A DNA stretch of 40,574 nucleotides from Deinococcus radiopugnans ATCC 19172 (GCF_006335125.1 NZ_VDMO01000028.1:1-40574); one strand, 5' to 3'; positions 8,157-18,933 are shown, counted from the first letter of the stretch. The notes: generated by a model from the sequence alone, not told the origin. Program-made: numbers and translations.

Positions 8157-8648
8157 GTGCCCAAATTCGACTATGACCTGAACTACGCGGACCTTGACCT
8201 GCGGGCCCACCCGGAGCTGTACCGCGTGGGCCGGGGCGAGCAGGGCGTGCTGCTGGTGCAGCCGTACAAGGGCGAGATCCTGCCCCACTGGCGCTTCGCC
8301 ACGCCGGACGCGGCCCGCGAGAGCAGCGAGGCCATCTTTTCCATGTTCGAGGACTACCTGAAAGACGGCGATTTTGTGGGCGCGGACATGGCCCGCAAGT
8401 TCTTGCAGATGGGCTTTACCCGCGCCCGCCGCTACGCCAACCACAAGGGCGGCAAGAAGTACGCTGGCCCCGTTCCTGAGGACAAGAAGGGCCAGAGCGG
8501 CGCGCACGGACGCGCCGAATTGCCCCGCCAGCCCGAGAACCCTGTAAAGGCCGAGTCCGCCCGCATCTTCAAGGCGAAATGGGACGAGGCGGAAGCCAAC
8601 GAGGACTACGCGCGCATGAAAAAAGAACACCGCGCGAAATACGGCTGA
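8157..8648 (+). CDS. DUF4385 family protein
   Basis: This 163-residue protein matches the DUF4385 pattern: an N-terminal KFDYDLNYADLDLRAHPELY, then YRVGRGEQGVLLVQPYKGEI, a middle ADMARKFLQMGFTRARRYANH, and a lysine-rich tail ending MKKEHRAKYG. The function of the family is unknown; the protein is small, soluble and basic at the end, so nucleic-acid association is conceivable but not shown. GTG 8157 is chosen because GGAGG lies seven bases upstream at 8145-8149; the eight extra upstream codons lack such a signal. Its end is 24 bases from the end of the convergent mnmE. Confidence 0.88.
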   Translation: MPKFDYDLNYADLDLRAHPELYRVGRGEQGVLLVQPYKGEILPHWRFATPDAARESSEAIFSMFEDYLKDGDFVGADMARKFLQMGFTRARRYANHKGGKKYAGPVPEDKKGQSGAHGRAELPRQPENPVKAESARIFKAKWDEAEANEDYARMKKEHRAKYG

Positions 8649-8672
8649 CTCCGCCCGTCACTCGCCCGCGCC

Positions 8673-9995
<1,323 letters not shown>

Positions 9996-10002
9996 GGGGC
10001 CA

Positions 10003-10008
10003 AGGGTA
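10003..10008 (-). promoter_or_regulatory. -10 box TACCCT of mnmE
   Basis: The minus-strand TACCCT ends seven bases before GTG 9995, consistent with a leaderless transcript. Confidence 0.5.
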
Positions 10009-10052
10009 GCAGGCGGGCGGGGTGGGTCAGGGCGCCGAAGCTCACCAACCGC

Positions 10053-10733
<681 letters not shown>

Positions 10734-10810
10734 GGCGAACACCTCCGAAAAAACGGTCCCCGCCTCCCCGCACCTGTTCTTCTGTTCCGGGCCACCACCT
10801 GACCTGCCCC

Positions 10811-10854
10811 TTAAAAAGAAAAGGCCCCTCAGACACGGCTTCGTGTCGGTGGGG
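10811..10854 (-). terminator. terminator-like hairpin in the leader of the DUF4258 gene
   Basis: On the minus strand CCCC (10851-10854) and GACACG (10842-10847) pair with CGTGTC (10832-10837) and GGGG (10825-10828) around a four-base loop with two mismatches. CCTTTTCTTTTT follows. It sits about 80 bases upstream of the gene and about 35 bases below a TATATT box at 10890-10895, so it could end a short transcript. Confidence 0.5.
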
Positions 10855-11020
10855 AGGCAGGCGTCGTACCCTGTTCAGGGCATGGCGGCAATATAGCACA
10901 GTGCGGCAAAAAACGGCGTGACGCGCTGGGCAGACAGCGCCGACCGGTTGCTCATAGGCTGGGAGATAGAACTGACCCCGCCGCACGTCGCACCGTAATT
11001 TCCCGCTGGAGGACACCACC

Positions 11021-11881
11021 ATGATCCGTTCCATGCAGGCCACCGACATCCCCGACGTCCTCTCGCTGCTGCACTGGATGGACGCGGCCCCGGAGCGTGA
11101 GGTCTTCGCCCCCGACTCCCGCGATCCGCGCGAACTGCATCTGGAATGCGAGGACGGGCTGTGCCTGGTCGAGGAGGACGGCGACGGCGTGCGTGCGTAC
11201 TGCGCGCTGTCGCCCTTCCGCGACGGGCTGGTGCTGGAAGGCCCCATCAGCGAGGGGGGTCCGGTGGGCGCACTGCTGGCGCGCGCGGCCCAGCACACCG
11301 ACGGCCAGCCGGTCTACGCCTTCAGCGCCCGCGACAACCTGCCGGTGCGTGCCGCGCTGGAGGAGGTGGGCTTCGCGCCGCTGCACAGCACGGCGTTCTA
11401 CTCGGCCCCGCTGGACCGGGTGGCCCGCCATGCCCGCGTGCCCGACGGGTACCGGACCACGGACCGCCTGCCGGTCGCCGAGTACCGCGCCCTGTACCGC
11501 GCCGCCGAGGACGCCTGGGCCGGGCGCCTGGACTGGACCCCCGAGCAGTACGCCGCGCACTTTGCCGACGACACGGTGGCGCTGGTCGCGCTGTGGCATG
11601 GGGACCACCCGGTGGGGTTCACCGAGCTGGAATTCAGCCCCGACGACGCCCGCGCCGACGTGACGTATCTGGCGGTGCATCCCGCCGAGCGCGGTCAGGG
11701 TCTGGGGCGTGTGCTGCTGGCCCTGGCCGCCGCCGAGGCCCAGACCCGCCCAGAGCTGCGCACCCTGCGCGTGCGGGCGCACGACCACCTGCATTCCGCC
11801 CGCGCCCTGTACGCCCGCATGGGCTTCACCCACTGCCGCAGCATCGTGACCTACCTGCTGGAGGGTGAGGAAGAGGCGTAG
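11021..11881 (+). CDS. GNAT N-acetyltransferase with two tandem GNAT-like domains
   Basis: This 286-residue protein begins MIRSMQATDIPDVLSLLHWM, a typical GNAT start. The first half looks like a degenerate acetyltransferase domain without a clear acetyl-CoA loop. The second half carries the full motif A, VTYLAVHPAERGQGLGRVLL, with the pyrophosphate-binding R-G-Q-G-L-G turn, and ends ARALYARMGFTHCRSIVTYL. GNAT enzymes transfer acetyl from acetyl-CoA to amines; the acceptor here is unknown. GGAGG at 11008-11012 lies eight bases before ATG 11021, so this gene uses conventional initiation unlike most neighbours. A TAATTT at 10996-11001 could be its -10. Confidence 0.88.
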   Translation: MIRSMQATDIPDVLSLLHWMDAAPEREVFAPDSRDPRELHLECEDGLCLVEEDGDGVRAYCALSPFRDGLVLEGPISEGGPVGALLARAAQHTDGQPVYAFSARDNLPVRAALEEVGFAPLHSTAFYSAPLDRVARHARVPDGYRTTDRLPVAEYRALYRAAEDAWAGRLDWTPEQYAAHFADDTVALVALWHGDHPVGFTELEFSPDDARADVTYLAVHPAERGQGLGRVLLALAAAEAQTRPELRTLRVRAHDHLHSARALYARMGFTHCRSIVTYLLEGEEEA

Positions 11882-11978
11882 AGAGCTGTGGCTGGGTCAG
11901 ATGCTTCCGAGCTGACCGCCGTATCCGGGCGCGTCGAGAGGTTGAAACTTCGGATTCAGTGCGCGCCGCAGGGGACAC

Positions 11979-12120
11979 CTCATACGGATTCCGTTTGTTT
12001 CGTGTAGACATCGGGACAGCTCCGATCTCTACACTCCACGTCCGGAACCCGTTTTCCTCATTCTCGCTTCGCTCGGATTTCCAGGTGTTTTCAACACCTT
12101 TCAATCGGAATCCGTATCAG
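11979..12120. mobile_element. MITE-like element with 15-base terminal inverted repeats
   Basis: The left end CTCATACGGATTCCG (11979-11993) is mirrored by the right end (complement of 12106-12120, CTGATACGGATTCCG), one mismatch in 15. Inside are two hairpins: GTGTAGA/TCTACAC (12002-12008, 12028-12034) enclosing ATCGG/CCGAT, and GGTGTT/AACACC (12084-12098). No gene fits inside. The terminal sequence matches 14 of 15 bases of the insertion-sequence end at 40445-40459. Length, internal symmetry and lack of coding capacity fit a non-autonomous element. It occupies most of the 430-base gene-free stretch 11882-12311. No clear target duplication is seen. Confidence 0.75.
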
Positions 12121-12311
12121 ATCCATGAAGCGGCTGACCCCATGGCCCGCCCGCTGCCACAGCTCAAGAGCAGGCTGAGCGCGCGTCAGGTCCTGGCTGA
12201 GCCGACGCACATTGAGATGGACCCTCATGAACTTTTTCGAGATCAACTGAATCCGTTGAGTGTAAGGCCCAGCCACTCCTCTGATTGACGCTCCCATTCC
12301 ACGGCTGAGCT

Positions 12312-13898
12312 TTACAGCCCTTGCGCCACGAACTCCGCCGCCCGCGCGCCGATCATCATCGCCGTGGCGTTGGTGTTGGCGTGAATGATGCGCGGCATGA
12401 CGCTGGCGTCGGCCACCCACAGGCCCTGCGTGCCGTGCACGGCCAGCCGCCGGTCCACCACCGAGTCCGGCCCTTCCCCCAGGGCCGCCGTCCCGACGGG
12501 GTGATACAGCGTCGCCGATTCGGCCCGGATGTGGGCGGCGATGGCCGCGTCGCTGCGGATGCCGCCGCCGGGCAGCGCCTCTCCCTGGCGGTGGGCCAGC
12601 AGCGGCGGCGTATCGGCGATCTCGCGGGCCAGCCGCACCCCGGTGATCAGGCTCTGCAGGTCGCGCTCGTCGCTCAGGTACTGCGGATCGATCAGCGGCG
12701 CGTCCGCCACGTCCGCTGACGCCAGGGTGATGCGCCCCCGGCTGTGCGGGTCCACCAGCACCGGACCGACACTGAAGTGATGCCCCGCCGCCTTGCTGAA
12801 GCCGTGATCCCGGAAATACGCGGGGCCGAAGTGGTACTGCAGATCAGGCTCGTCGGTCTGCGGGTCCAGGCCGGGGCGCGCGTGGGCGAAGGCGGCGGCC
12901 TCGGCGATGTTGCTGGACAGCGGGCCGCTGCGGTCCCGCAGGTAGCGGGCCAGGGCCAGGGCTTCCGGCAGGGCCTCCAGCGACGGCGTATGGGAGCGGA
13001 AAATCACCGGAACGGCCAGGTGGTCCTGCAGGCCCGCGCCCACGCCCGGCAGGTGTTGGCGAACCTGTAAGCCGTGTTTTTCCAGCTCGGCGCGCGGCCC
13101 CACGCCCGAGAGCATCAGCAGTTGCGGCGTCTGCACCGCGCCCGCCGCCAGGATCACGCCGCCTGCCGGGGCGTCCAGCGTGCGGCCCTGCCAGCGAAAG
13201 CGCACGCCCGCCGTCCTGGGACCGTCCCACAGCAGTTCCAGCATCTGCGCCCCGGTCAGGACCGTCAGGTTGGGATGACCGAGCACCGGTTTCAGGAAAG
13301 CCCGGAAGGCGCTGTAGCGTTCGCCGCGCAGGTGGTTGCTTTCCAGCAGGCCCGCGCCCTCCAGGGTGCCGTCGTTGAAGGTGGTTGCCTCGGGAACGTG
13401 CAGGGCCACCGCCGCCGCCGTCACGAAGGCCTCGCTCAGCGGGTGGGAGGCCGCCCGCGCCCCGACGGGCAATTCACCGTGGGTTCCACGCGTCTCGGAG
13501 GTCCCGCCGCGAAAGTTCTCCAGGCCCTTGAAGGCGGGCAGCACGTCCTCCCAGGTCCAGCCCTCGCCCCAGCCGTCGTAATCGCGTTTTGAGCCACGGA
13601 TGTAGATGGTGGCGTTGATGGCGCTGCTGCCGCCCAGCACCTTGCCGCGCGGCCAGTAGAACCGTCGGCCATCGGCGCAGGCCTGGGGCACCGTCTGGAA
13701 GTTCCAGTCCACCGCCGAGCGAAACAGGCGCGGAAAGCCCGCCGGAGCGCGGATGAAGGGATGGGTGTCGCGCCCCCCGGCCTCCAGCAGCAGCACCTGC
13801 AGTCCCGCGTCCAGCAGCCGCCGCGCCGCCACGCAGCCGCCCGATCCGGCCCCGACGATCACCACATCTGCCCGCCTTTCCCGTGTCTGAGCTGTCAT
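12312..13898 (-). CDS. GMC family oxidoreductase (choline dehydrogenase-like)
   Basis: This 528-residue FAD enzyme starts with the dinucleotide fold DVVIVGAGSGGCVAARRLLD, followed by GMC signature 1 (WPRGKVLGGSSAINATIYIR) and signature 2 (GAVQTPQLLMLSGVGP). The catalytic end reads TLYHPVGTAALGEG and MPRIIHANTNATAMMIGARA, giving the active-site His and Asn. Such enzymes oxidise alcohols such as choline or other primary alcohols; no betaine aldehyde dehydrogenase or transporter lies nearby, so choline is not supported by context. ATG 13898 has TATACT seven bases upstream, so this gene is separately transcribed from the HD gene preceding it. Confidence 0.93.
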   Translation of the reverse strand: MTAQTRERRADVVIVGAGSGGCVAARRLLDAGLQVLLLEAGGRDTHPFIRAPAGFPRLFRSAVDWNFQTVPQACADGRRFYWPRGKVLGGSSAINATIYIRGSKRDYDGWGEGWTWEDVLPAFKGLENFRGGTSETRGTHGELPVGARAASHPLSEAFVTAAAVALHVPEATTFNDGTLEGAGLLESNHLRGERYSAFRAFLKPVLGHPNLTVLTGAQMLELLWDGPRTAGVRFRWQGRTLDAPAGGVILAAGAVQTPQLLMLSGVGPRAELEKHGLQVRQHLPGVGAGLQDHLAVPVIFRSHTPSLEALPEALALARYLRDRSGPLSSNIAEAAAFAHARPGLDPQTDEPDLQYHFGPAYFRDHGFSKAAGHHFSVGPVLVDPHSRGRITLASADVADAPLIDPQYLSDERDLQSLITGVRLAREIADTPPLLAHRQGEALPGGGIRSDAAIAAHIRAESATLYHPVGTAALGEGPDSVVDRRLAVHGTQGLWVADASVMPRIIHANTNATAMMIGARAAEFVAQGL

Positions 13899-13905
13899 TG
13901 CGCCG

Positions 13906-13911
13906 AGTATA
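13906..13911 (-). promoter_or_regulatory. -10 box TATACT of the GMC oxidoreductase gene
   Basis: TATACT on the minus strand ends seven bases before ATG 13898, inside the 35-base gap after the HD gene. Confidence 0.55.
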
Positions 13912-13933
13912 GAGAGCCGCGCTTCCATTGACC

Positions 13934-14548
13934 TCAGGCCAGCAGGCGTTCGGTCAGGCCAGGCAGCAGCCGGTAGATGTTGACGCCGCATTCGCGGTCG
14001 AAGTCGGCCTTCAGGGTCAACTTGGCCCGCCATTTGTCGGGCGTGCGGGCGTTGAAGGTGTAGCGCAGGGCGATGTCCACCAGCCGCTCCTCGACGGTGC
14101 AAAAGCCCGCCGCCAGCCCCAGCATGTCGCACAGCTGAATCAATCGGTCCTCGTCGGTCTGCCGGGCGCTGGCGATCAGGTGGTCTAGTCGCCGCCACTC
14201 CTCCAGCGTGCCGTCCCACTCGCCCTGCAGGGTGTCCAGCTCAGGAATCACGAAGGCGTGCGTCAGGGCGATGCGGGCCGCGTCGGCATAGCCAAGTTCC
14301 ATCAGGAAGTCGTGACCGTCCAGAATGTGGCGGTCCCGGTTCGGCCCGGTGCGCCGCCCGAGGTCATGCAGCAGGCCCAGCGTGTAGGCCCGCGCGGGAT
14401 CAAGGCGGGGATGCGCCTGCGCGATGGAACGTGCCGCCAGGGCCACATGCCGGGAATGCTCCACCCACGCGCCGGGATTCAGTGCGGCGGCGTCCTGCAG
14501 CAGCCGCTCGGCCGTCTGGTGGTCCGGCAGGCTCAGGTGCGGCTCCAC
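13934..14548 (-). CDS. HD-domain protein (putative metal-dependent phosphohydrolase)
   Basis: This 204-residue protein has HSRHVALAARSIAQAH near residue 33, TLGLLHDLGRRTG with the HD pair, HILDGHDFLMELGY and a later LIQLCDMLGL. This H...HD...H...D order is the HD superfamily metal site, found in nucleotide and phosphodiester hydrolases. The substrate is unknown. Start GTG 14548 is chosen because the residues from there (VEPHLSLPDHQTAERLL) look genuine, while the upstream frame is antisense-like Arg/His-rich sequence overlapping the desulfurase. It overlaps the cysteine desulfurase end by 16 bases, so it is translationally coupled as the third gene of that operon. Confidence 0.85.
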   Translation of the reverse strand: MEPHLSLPDHQTAERLLQDAAALNPGAWVEHSRHVALAARSIAQAHPRLDPARAYTLGLLHDLGRRTGPNRDRHILDGHDFLMELGYADAARIALTHAFVIPELDTLQGEWDGTLEEWRRLDHLIASARQTDEDRLIQLCDMLGLAAGFCTVEERLVDIALRYTFNARTPDKWRAKLTLKADFDRECGVNIYRLLPGLTERLLA

Positions 14549-15666
14549 TCGGCGGCCTGCCTGAGGGCGGCGGCGGCCCGGTCTATTTCGTCGGTGGTGG
14601 TGGCCCGCCCGAAGCTGAAGCGCAGGCTGGCGCGGGCGTCGGCGTCGCTCAGGCCGACCGCGCTCAGCACGTGGCTGGGCTGCATGGTTCCGGCGCTGCA
14701 CGCGCTGCCGGCGCTGGCTGCCACCCCCAGCAGATCGAGGTTCATCAGCAGCGCCTCGCCGTCCGCTCCCGGCAGCGTTACCGACGCGACCTTGGGGCTG
14801 CCGTCGGGCGGGTGGTTGACGCGCAGGCCGGGAATCTTGGAGACGGCCTGCACGAAGCGTTCGCGCAGCTGCCCCAGGTGGGCGAACGTTGTCTCACGCT
14901 CCGCTTCCGCCGCGCTCAGGGCCACGCCCGCCGCGTACACGCCCGCCGTGTCCTGGGTGCCGGGGCGGGTTCCGCCCTCTTGCCCGCCGCCGAAGGTGAC
15001 CGGAGGCAGCTCGGCACCGCGCCGCACGTACACGAAGCCCACACCGCGCGGGCCGCCCCACTTGTGGGCGCTGAAGGTGGCGTAGGTCACGCCCCAGCCG
15101 GGCAGATTCACCGGCAGCACGCCGGGGGCCTGCACCGCGTCGCTGTGGTAGGGCACCCCCTGTGCGGCGGCCAGGGCGGCCAGCGCTGGGGTGTCCTGCA
15201 CGGTGCCCAGCTCGTTGTTGGCGTGATGGATGGACACCAGCGCGGTGTCGGGCCGCAAAACCTGTTCCAGCTCCTGCGGCGAGTAGCGCCCGTGGGCATC
15301 GGGGGTCAGCCACGACACCGTCCAGCCGCGCGCTTCCAGCCAGCGGGCCGGGGCCAGCACGGCGGAGTGTTCGGTGGGCGTGGTGATCAGGTGGCCGGGT
15401 GCGCCATGCCCCTCCTGCCATGCCCGCGCCACGCCCAGCAGCACGGCGTTGTCGCCCTCGGTGCCGCCGCTGTTGGCCACGACGGTGCGCGGGTCCACGC
15501 CGAACGCGGCGGCGACACGGGCGCGGCCCTCCTCCAGCGTCTCGCGGGCCGCCTGCCCCGCCGCGTGGATGCTGGCCGGATTGCCCGGCAGGGCCGCCGC
15601 CTGCGCGTAGGCGGCCAGAGCCTCGCCGGTCATGGGATGGGTCGCCGCGTAGTCCAGATAGATCAT
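14533..15666 (-). CDS. cysteine desulfurase (IscS/NifS family)
   Basis: This 377-residue PLP enzyme begins MIYLDYAATHPMTGEALAAY. It has the ring-stacking His100 (TPTEHSAV), the Schiff-base Lys202 (FSAHKWGGPRG) and the persulfide Cys323 (ASAGSACSAG). Cysteine desulfurases take sulfur from cysteine and pass it to iron-sulfur, thiamine or tRNA thiolation pathways. No IscU, SufU, ThiI or MnmA is nearby, so the sulfur acceptor is not evident. The gene starts six bases after the PASTA protein gene and overlaps the HD gene, making it the middle of a tight operon. Confidence 0.94.
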   Translation of the reverse strand: MIYLDYAATHPMTGEALAAYAQAAALPGNPASIHAAGQAARETLEEGRARVAAAFGVDPRTVVANSGGTEGDNAVLLGVARAWQEGHGAPGHLITTPTEHSAVLAPARWLEARGWTVSWLTPDAHGRYSPQELEQVLRPDTALVSIHHANNELGTVQDTPALAALAAAQGVPYHSDAVQAPGVLPVNLPGWGVTYATFSAHKWGGPRGVGFVYVRRGAELPPVTFGGGQEGGTRPGTQDTAGVYAAGVALSAAEAERETTFAHLGQLRERFVQAVSKIPGLRVNHPPDGSPKVASVTLPGADGEALLMNLDLLGVAASAGSACSAGTMQPSHVLSAVGLSDADARASLRFSFGRATTTDEIDRAAAALRQAAEWSRT

Positions 15667-15672
15667 GGCGCG

Positions 15673-17388
15673 CTAGTTCGGGTCGACGGTCGCATAGTCC
15701 GCGCCGTCGCGCCGCACGATAAACACCGCGTCGCCCGTCACCTGCAGAGGCTCCGAACTGTTGGCGTTGCGTCCGGCCAGTTGCGAGGCGTCGGTGGGCT
15801 GCAGGATCTGGCGTTCGCCGTTGGCGTCGCTGACCACCACGCTGTAGGTTCCGGCAGGCAGGTCGGTGGGGAAGGTGTACTGGAAACTGACACTGCGGGT
15901 GGCCGGGGCGCTGGTGTCGGGCGTGTCCGACTCGGGTGGGGTGGCCGGAATCTCCTGCGGCGTGGGTACGGTGGTGTCCGGCGGTTCCTGCGGGGCCGGA
16001 ATCTGTTCCTGCGGCAACGGCTCGGGGTCTGGCTCCTGTGGCAGCGGCTGCGGCCCGCTGGGCACCTCGGGCGTGGCCGTTTCGGGAGTCGGCGGGGGCG
16101 GCAGCGGCAGACTGCCCGTCGCGCGGCTGGGGGCGCTGTAGCGGGCCACCGCCACGGTCAGGGTCACGGGGCCGCCCACCTCCACCCGCACGAACGGCGC
16201 GGGCGTCTGCTCCAGCACGCTGCCGGGCGGCTTATCGCTGGGCTGCTCGCTGACCTTGGTGACCACCAGACCCGCCGTGCGGGCGTACTCGCGCGCCTGT
16301 TCCACGGTCAGTCCGGTCAGGGTGGGCAGCCACGTCTCCTTGCCGCTGATGCCCGCGCTGACCATCACCTGCACCGGCTGGCCGCGCTGGGCCGGCGACC
16401 CGGCCTCGGGCAGCTGCGAGACGATGCGGCCCTCGGGCGTGTTGGTCAGGGTGCCGTCCACCTTCAGCACCTTGCCCAGCACCATCGAGCGGTCTTTCAG
16501 GGTGTTCCTGGCCTGCTCCAGATTCTGCTCTTCCAGCTTGGGCACCTCGATGGACGGGGGGTTGTTCACCGTCAGCGTGATCAGGCGGCCAATCGGCAGG
16601 TTGGTGCCGGCCGGCGGGTCCTGCCGGATGATGGTGCCGACGCCCTGCCGGCCCGACTGGCCCTCGCTGTAGGCCACCCGGAAGCCGTCGGCGGTCAGTT
16701 TCCTGGCGGCGGCCCGCGCCTCCTGCCCGCCCACCGAGGCCACCTCGCGCACCGGGGGGTTCAGGTAGATCTGCGCGGCCTGCGCGCCCAGGTAGACCGC
16801 GCCGCCCAGGAACAGCAGCCCCGGAATGAAGGTCAGCCACGCGCCGGGCTGCCGGGGCCGCCGGATGCGCCCGCCGTTCAGGGCCGCCAGGGTGGGGGCG
16901 TTGCGCGCCGCGATGTCCTCGGGGGTGCGGGGCAACTGCAGGGCGCGCAGGTAGGCGAGCCGCGGCTCGTCCCCGTCCACCACGATGTCGGCGTCCGTGA
17001 GGGCGTAACCGTGTTCGGCCAGCCGGGCGGCCAGCGTCCGGATGTTGTCCACCGTTTCCTGGCGCTTCTTGGGCTGGGCCAGCACCCCTTCGAGCGGAAT
17101 GCCCCCCACCGTCTGCCACACCGCGTAGTACGCGCCGGGCCGCGCCACGATGTCGGTCAATCCCGCCGGGTTCAGAGCGCGCAGCACCGAGCGGTAGGCA
17201 TGAAACGCCTGACGGTCCGCCGGGGTGGAGATGTCGAACCACGCCACCTGACGGGTCACGCCCTCGGCGGCCCGGACCTCGGAGAGCGTCACGTTGCCGT
17301 ACCGCGACAGTTCCCTCAACACGCCGTACTTGCCGTCGATGGTGGTCATCTTGGTGGTTGCTCCCGTCCCGTTCGCCTGCCCCGTCAT
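15673..17388 (-). CDS. PASTA-repeat membrane protein with a degenerate kinase-like domain
   Basis: This 571-residue protein has three parts. Residues 18-150 resemble the start of a Ser/Thr protein kinase: DGKYGVLRELSRYGNVTLSE recalls the glycine loop and AYYAVWQTVGGIPLEGVL the hinge. However the VAIK lysine is Phe51 (QVAWFDI), the catalytic HRD is gone, and where DFG should stand the text is RLAYLRAL. One membrane segment follows at 184-206, then three PASTA-like repeats (about 213-420; e.g. IEVPKLEEQNLEQARNTLKD), a Pro/Glu-rich linker (430-490) and a small beta-rich C-terminal domain. This mimics PknB architecture without catalytic residues. PASTA repeats bind muropeptides or penicillins in other bacteria. 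TATGCT lies eight bases before ATG 17388. Confidence 0.85.
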   Translation of the reverse strand: MTGQANGTGATTKMTTIDGKYGVLRELSRYGNVTLSEVRAAEGVTRQVAWFDISTPADRQAFHAYRSVLRALNPAGLTDIVARPGAYYAVWQTVGGIPLEGVLAQPKKRQETVDNIRTLAARLAEHGYALTDADIVVDGDEPRLAYLRALQLPRTPEDIAARNAPTLAALNGGRIRRPRQPGAWLTFIPGLLFLGGAVYLGAQAAQIYLNPPVREVASVGGQEARAAARKLTADGFRVAYSEGQSGRQGVGTIIRQDPPAGTNLPIGRLITLTVNNPPSIEVPKLEEQNLEQARNTLKDRSMVLGKVLKVDGTLTNTPEGRIVSQLPEAGSPAQRGQPVQVMVSAGISGKETWLPTLTGLTVEQAREYARTAGLVVTKVSEQPSDKPPGSVLEQTPAPFVRVEVGGPVTLTVAVARYSAPSRATGSLPLPPPPTPETATPEVPSGPQPLPQEPDPEPLPQEQIPAPQEPPDTTVPTPQEIPATPPESDTPDTSAPATRSVSFQYTFPTDLPAGTYSVVVSDANGERQILQPTDASQLAGRNANSSEPLQVTGDAVFIVRRDGADYATVDPN

Positions 17389-17396
17389 TCGCACAC

Positions 17397-17402
17397 AGCA
17401 TA
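17397..17402 (-). promoter_or_regulatory. -10 box TATGCT of the PASTA operon
   Basis: TATGCT on the minus strand lies eight bases before ATG 17388 and only two before the alternative GTG 17394, favouring ATG as the start of a leaderless message. Confidence 0.5.
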
Positions 17403-17443
17403 GCGCGGGCCGTGCGCGGGGGGTGGACGGGTGAACAATGTCA

Positions 17444-17468
17444 CGGCCCCACCGGGCAGGCGGGGCCG
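17444..17468 (-). terminator. hairpin after the CoA-transferase genes
   Basis: CGGCCCC (17444-17450) pairs with GGGGCCG (17462-17468). On the minus strand it is followed by TGACATTGTT, a weak T-tract, so it may end transcription of the CoA-transferase pair before the PASTA operon. Confidence 0.4.
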
Positions 17469-17509
17469 AAAGCCGGATGGCCGAGAGGTTTGTGGGCCGG
17501 GTCAGACTT

Positions 17510-18148
<639 letters not shown>

Positions 18149-18150
18149 CT

Positions 18151-18885
18151 CTAGACCTCCTCTCCGGCGGCGGACGAGGCCGTGGCTTCGGCCTTGCGGG
18201 TGGTCCGCTGCTCGATGCGTTTTTCAGGCGTGGCGTTCAGCACCACCCGCTGCACGTAGATGCCCGGCGTGTCGATGCTGTCGGGATCGAGCGTGCCGGT
18301 CTCCACGATCTCCTCGACTTCCGCCACCGTCACGCGGCCACACGTCGCCACCACCGGGTTGAAGTTCTGCGCGGTCTTGCGGTACACCAGATTGCCGCTC
18401 GTGTCGGCCTTCCACGCCTTGACCAGACTCAGGTCCGCCACGATGCCGCGTTCCAGGATGTATTTCTCGCCGTCGAATTCCTTCTCTTCCTTGCCCTCGG
18501 CCACCACCGTGCCCACGCCGGTCTTCGTGTAAAAGCCGGGAATCCCTGCGCCGCCGGCACGCATCCGCTCGGCCAGGGTGCCCTGCGGCGTGAATTCCAG
18601 CTCCAGCTCGCCGGCCAGATACTGGCGCTCGAACTCCTTGTTCTCGCCCACGTAGCTGCTGATCATCTTGCGGATCTGGCGGGTCTGGAGCAGCAGGCCC
18701 AGGCCCCAGCCGTCCACGCCCGCGTTGTTGCTCACGGCCGTCAGGTCTTTGGCGCCGCTGTCGCGCAGCGCCCCGATCAGCGCCTCGGGAATGCCGCACA
18801 GCCCGAAGCCCCCCACAGCGACGGTCTGCCCGTCGGCCACCACATCCGAAAGCGCCTCGGCGGCGTTTGAGTACACTTTATTCAT
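18151..18885 (-). CDS. scoA: 3-oxoacid CoA-transferase subunit A
   Basis: This 244-residue alpha subunit begins [20 protein letters not shown] and has [20 protein letters not shown] (the glycine-rich CoA-binding turn) and [19 protein letters not shown]. The length is close to typical ScoA/AtoD-type subunits. ATG 18885 is preferred over the ten-codon extension because TACACT lies nine bases upstream. The product pairs with the next gene to form the complete enzyme used in ketone-body and branched short-chain acid metabolism. No thiolase or hydroxybutyrate dehydrogenase adjoins it, so the natural substrate is unclear. Confidence 0.93.
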   Translation of the reverse strand: MNKVYSNAAEALSDVVADGQTVAVGGFGLCGIPEALIGALRDSGAKDLTAVSNNAGVDGWGLGLLLQTRQIRKMISSYVGENKEFERQYLAGELELEFTPQGTLAERMRAGGAGIPGFYTKTGVGTVVAEGKEEKEFDGEKYILERGIVADLSLVKAWKADTSGNLVYRKTAQNFNPVVATCGRVTVAEVEEIVETGTLDPDSIDTPGIYVQRVVLNATPEKRIEQRTTRKAEATASSAAGEEV

Positions 18886-18894
18886 GTCCCGAAC

Positions 18895-18900
18895 AGTGTA
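18895..18900 (-). promoter_or_regulatory. -10 box TACACT of scoAB
   Basis: TACACT on the minus strand lies nine bases before ATG 18885. Confidence 0.45.
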
Positions 18901-18933
18901 GCCGCCGGGCGTCACGGCGGGGTCACGTGCCCA

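Noticed and set aside
11959..12288. Open frames crossing the MITE-like element on both strands
   Set aside because: They depend on the inverted repeat sequence and have no coding bias inside the element.
14431..17403. 990-residue plus-strand open frame
   Set aside because: It is the antisense shadow of the cysteine desulfurase and PASTA genes; its composition is Arg/Gly/His/Gln-rich with no domain, as expected when GC-rich codons are read backwards.
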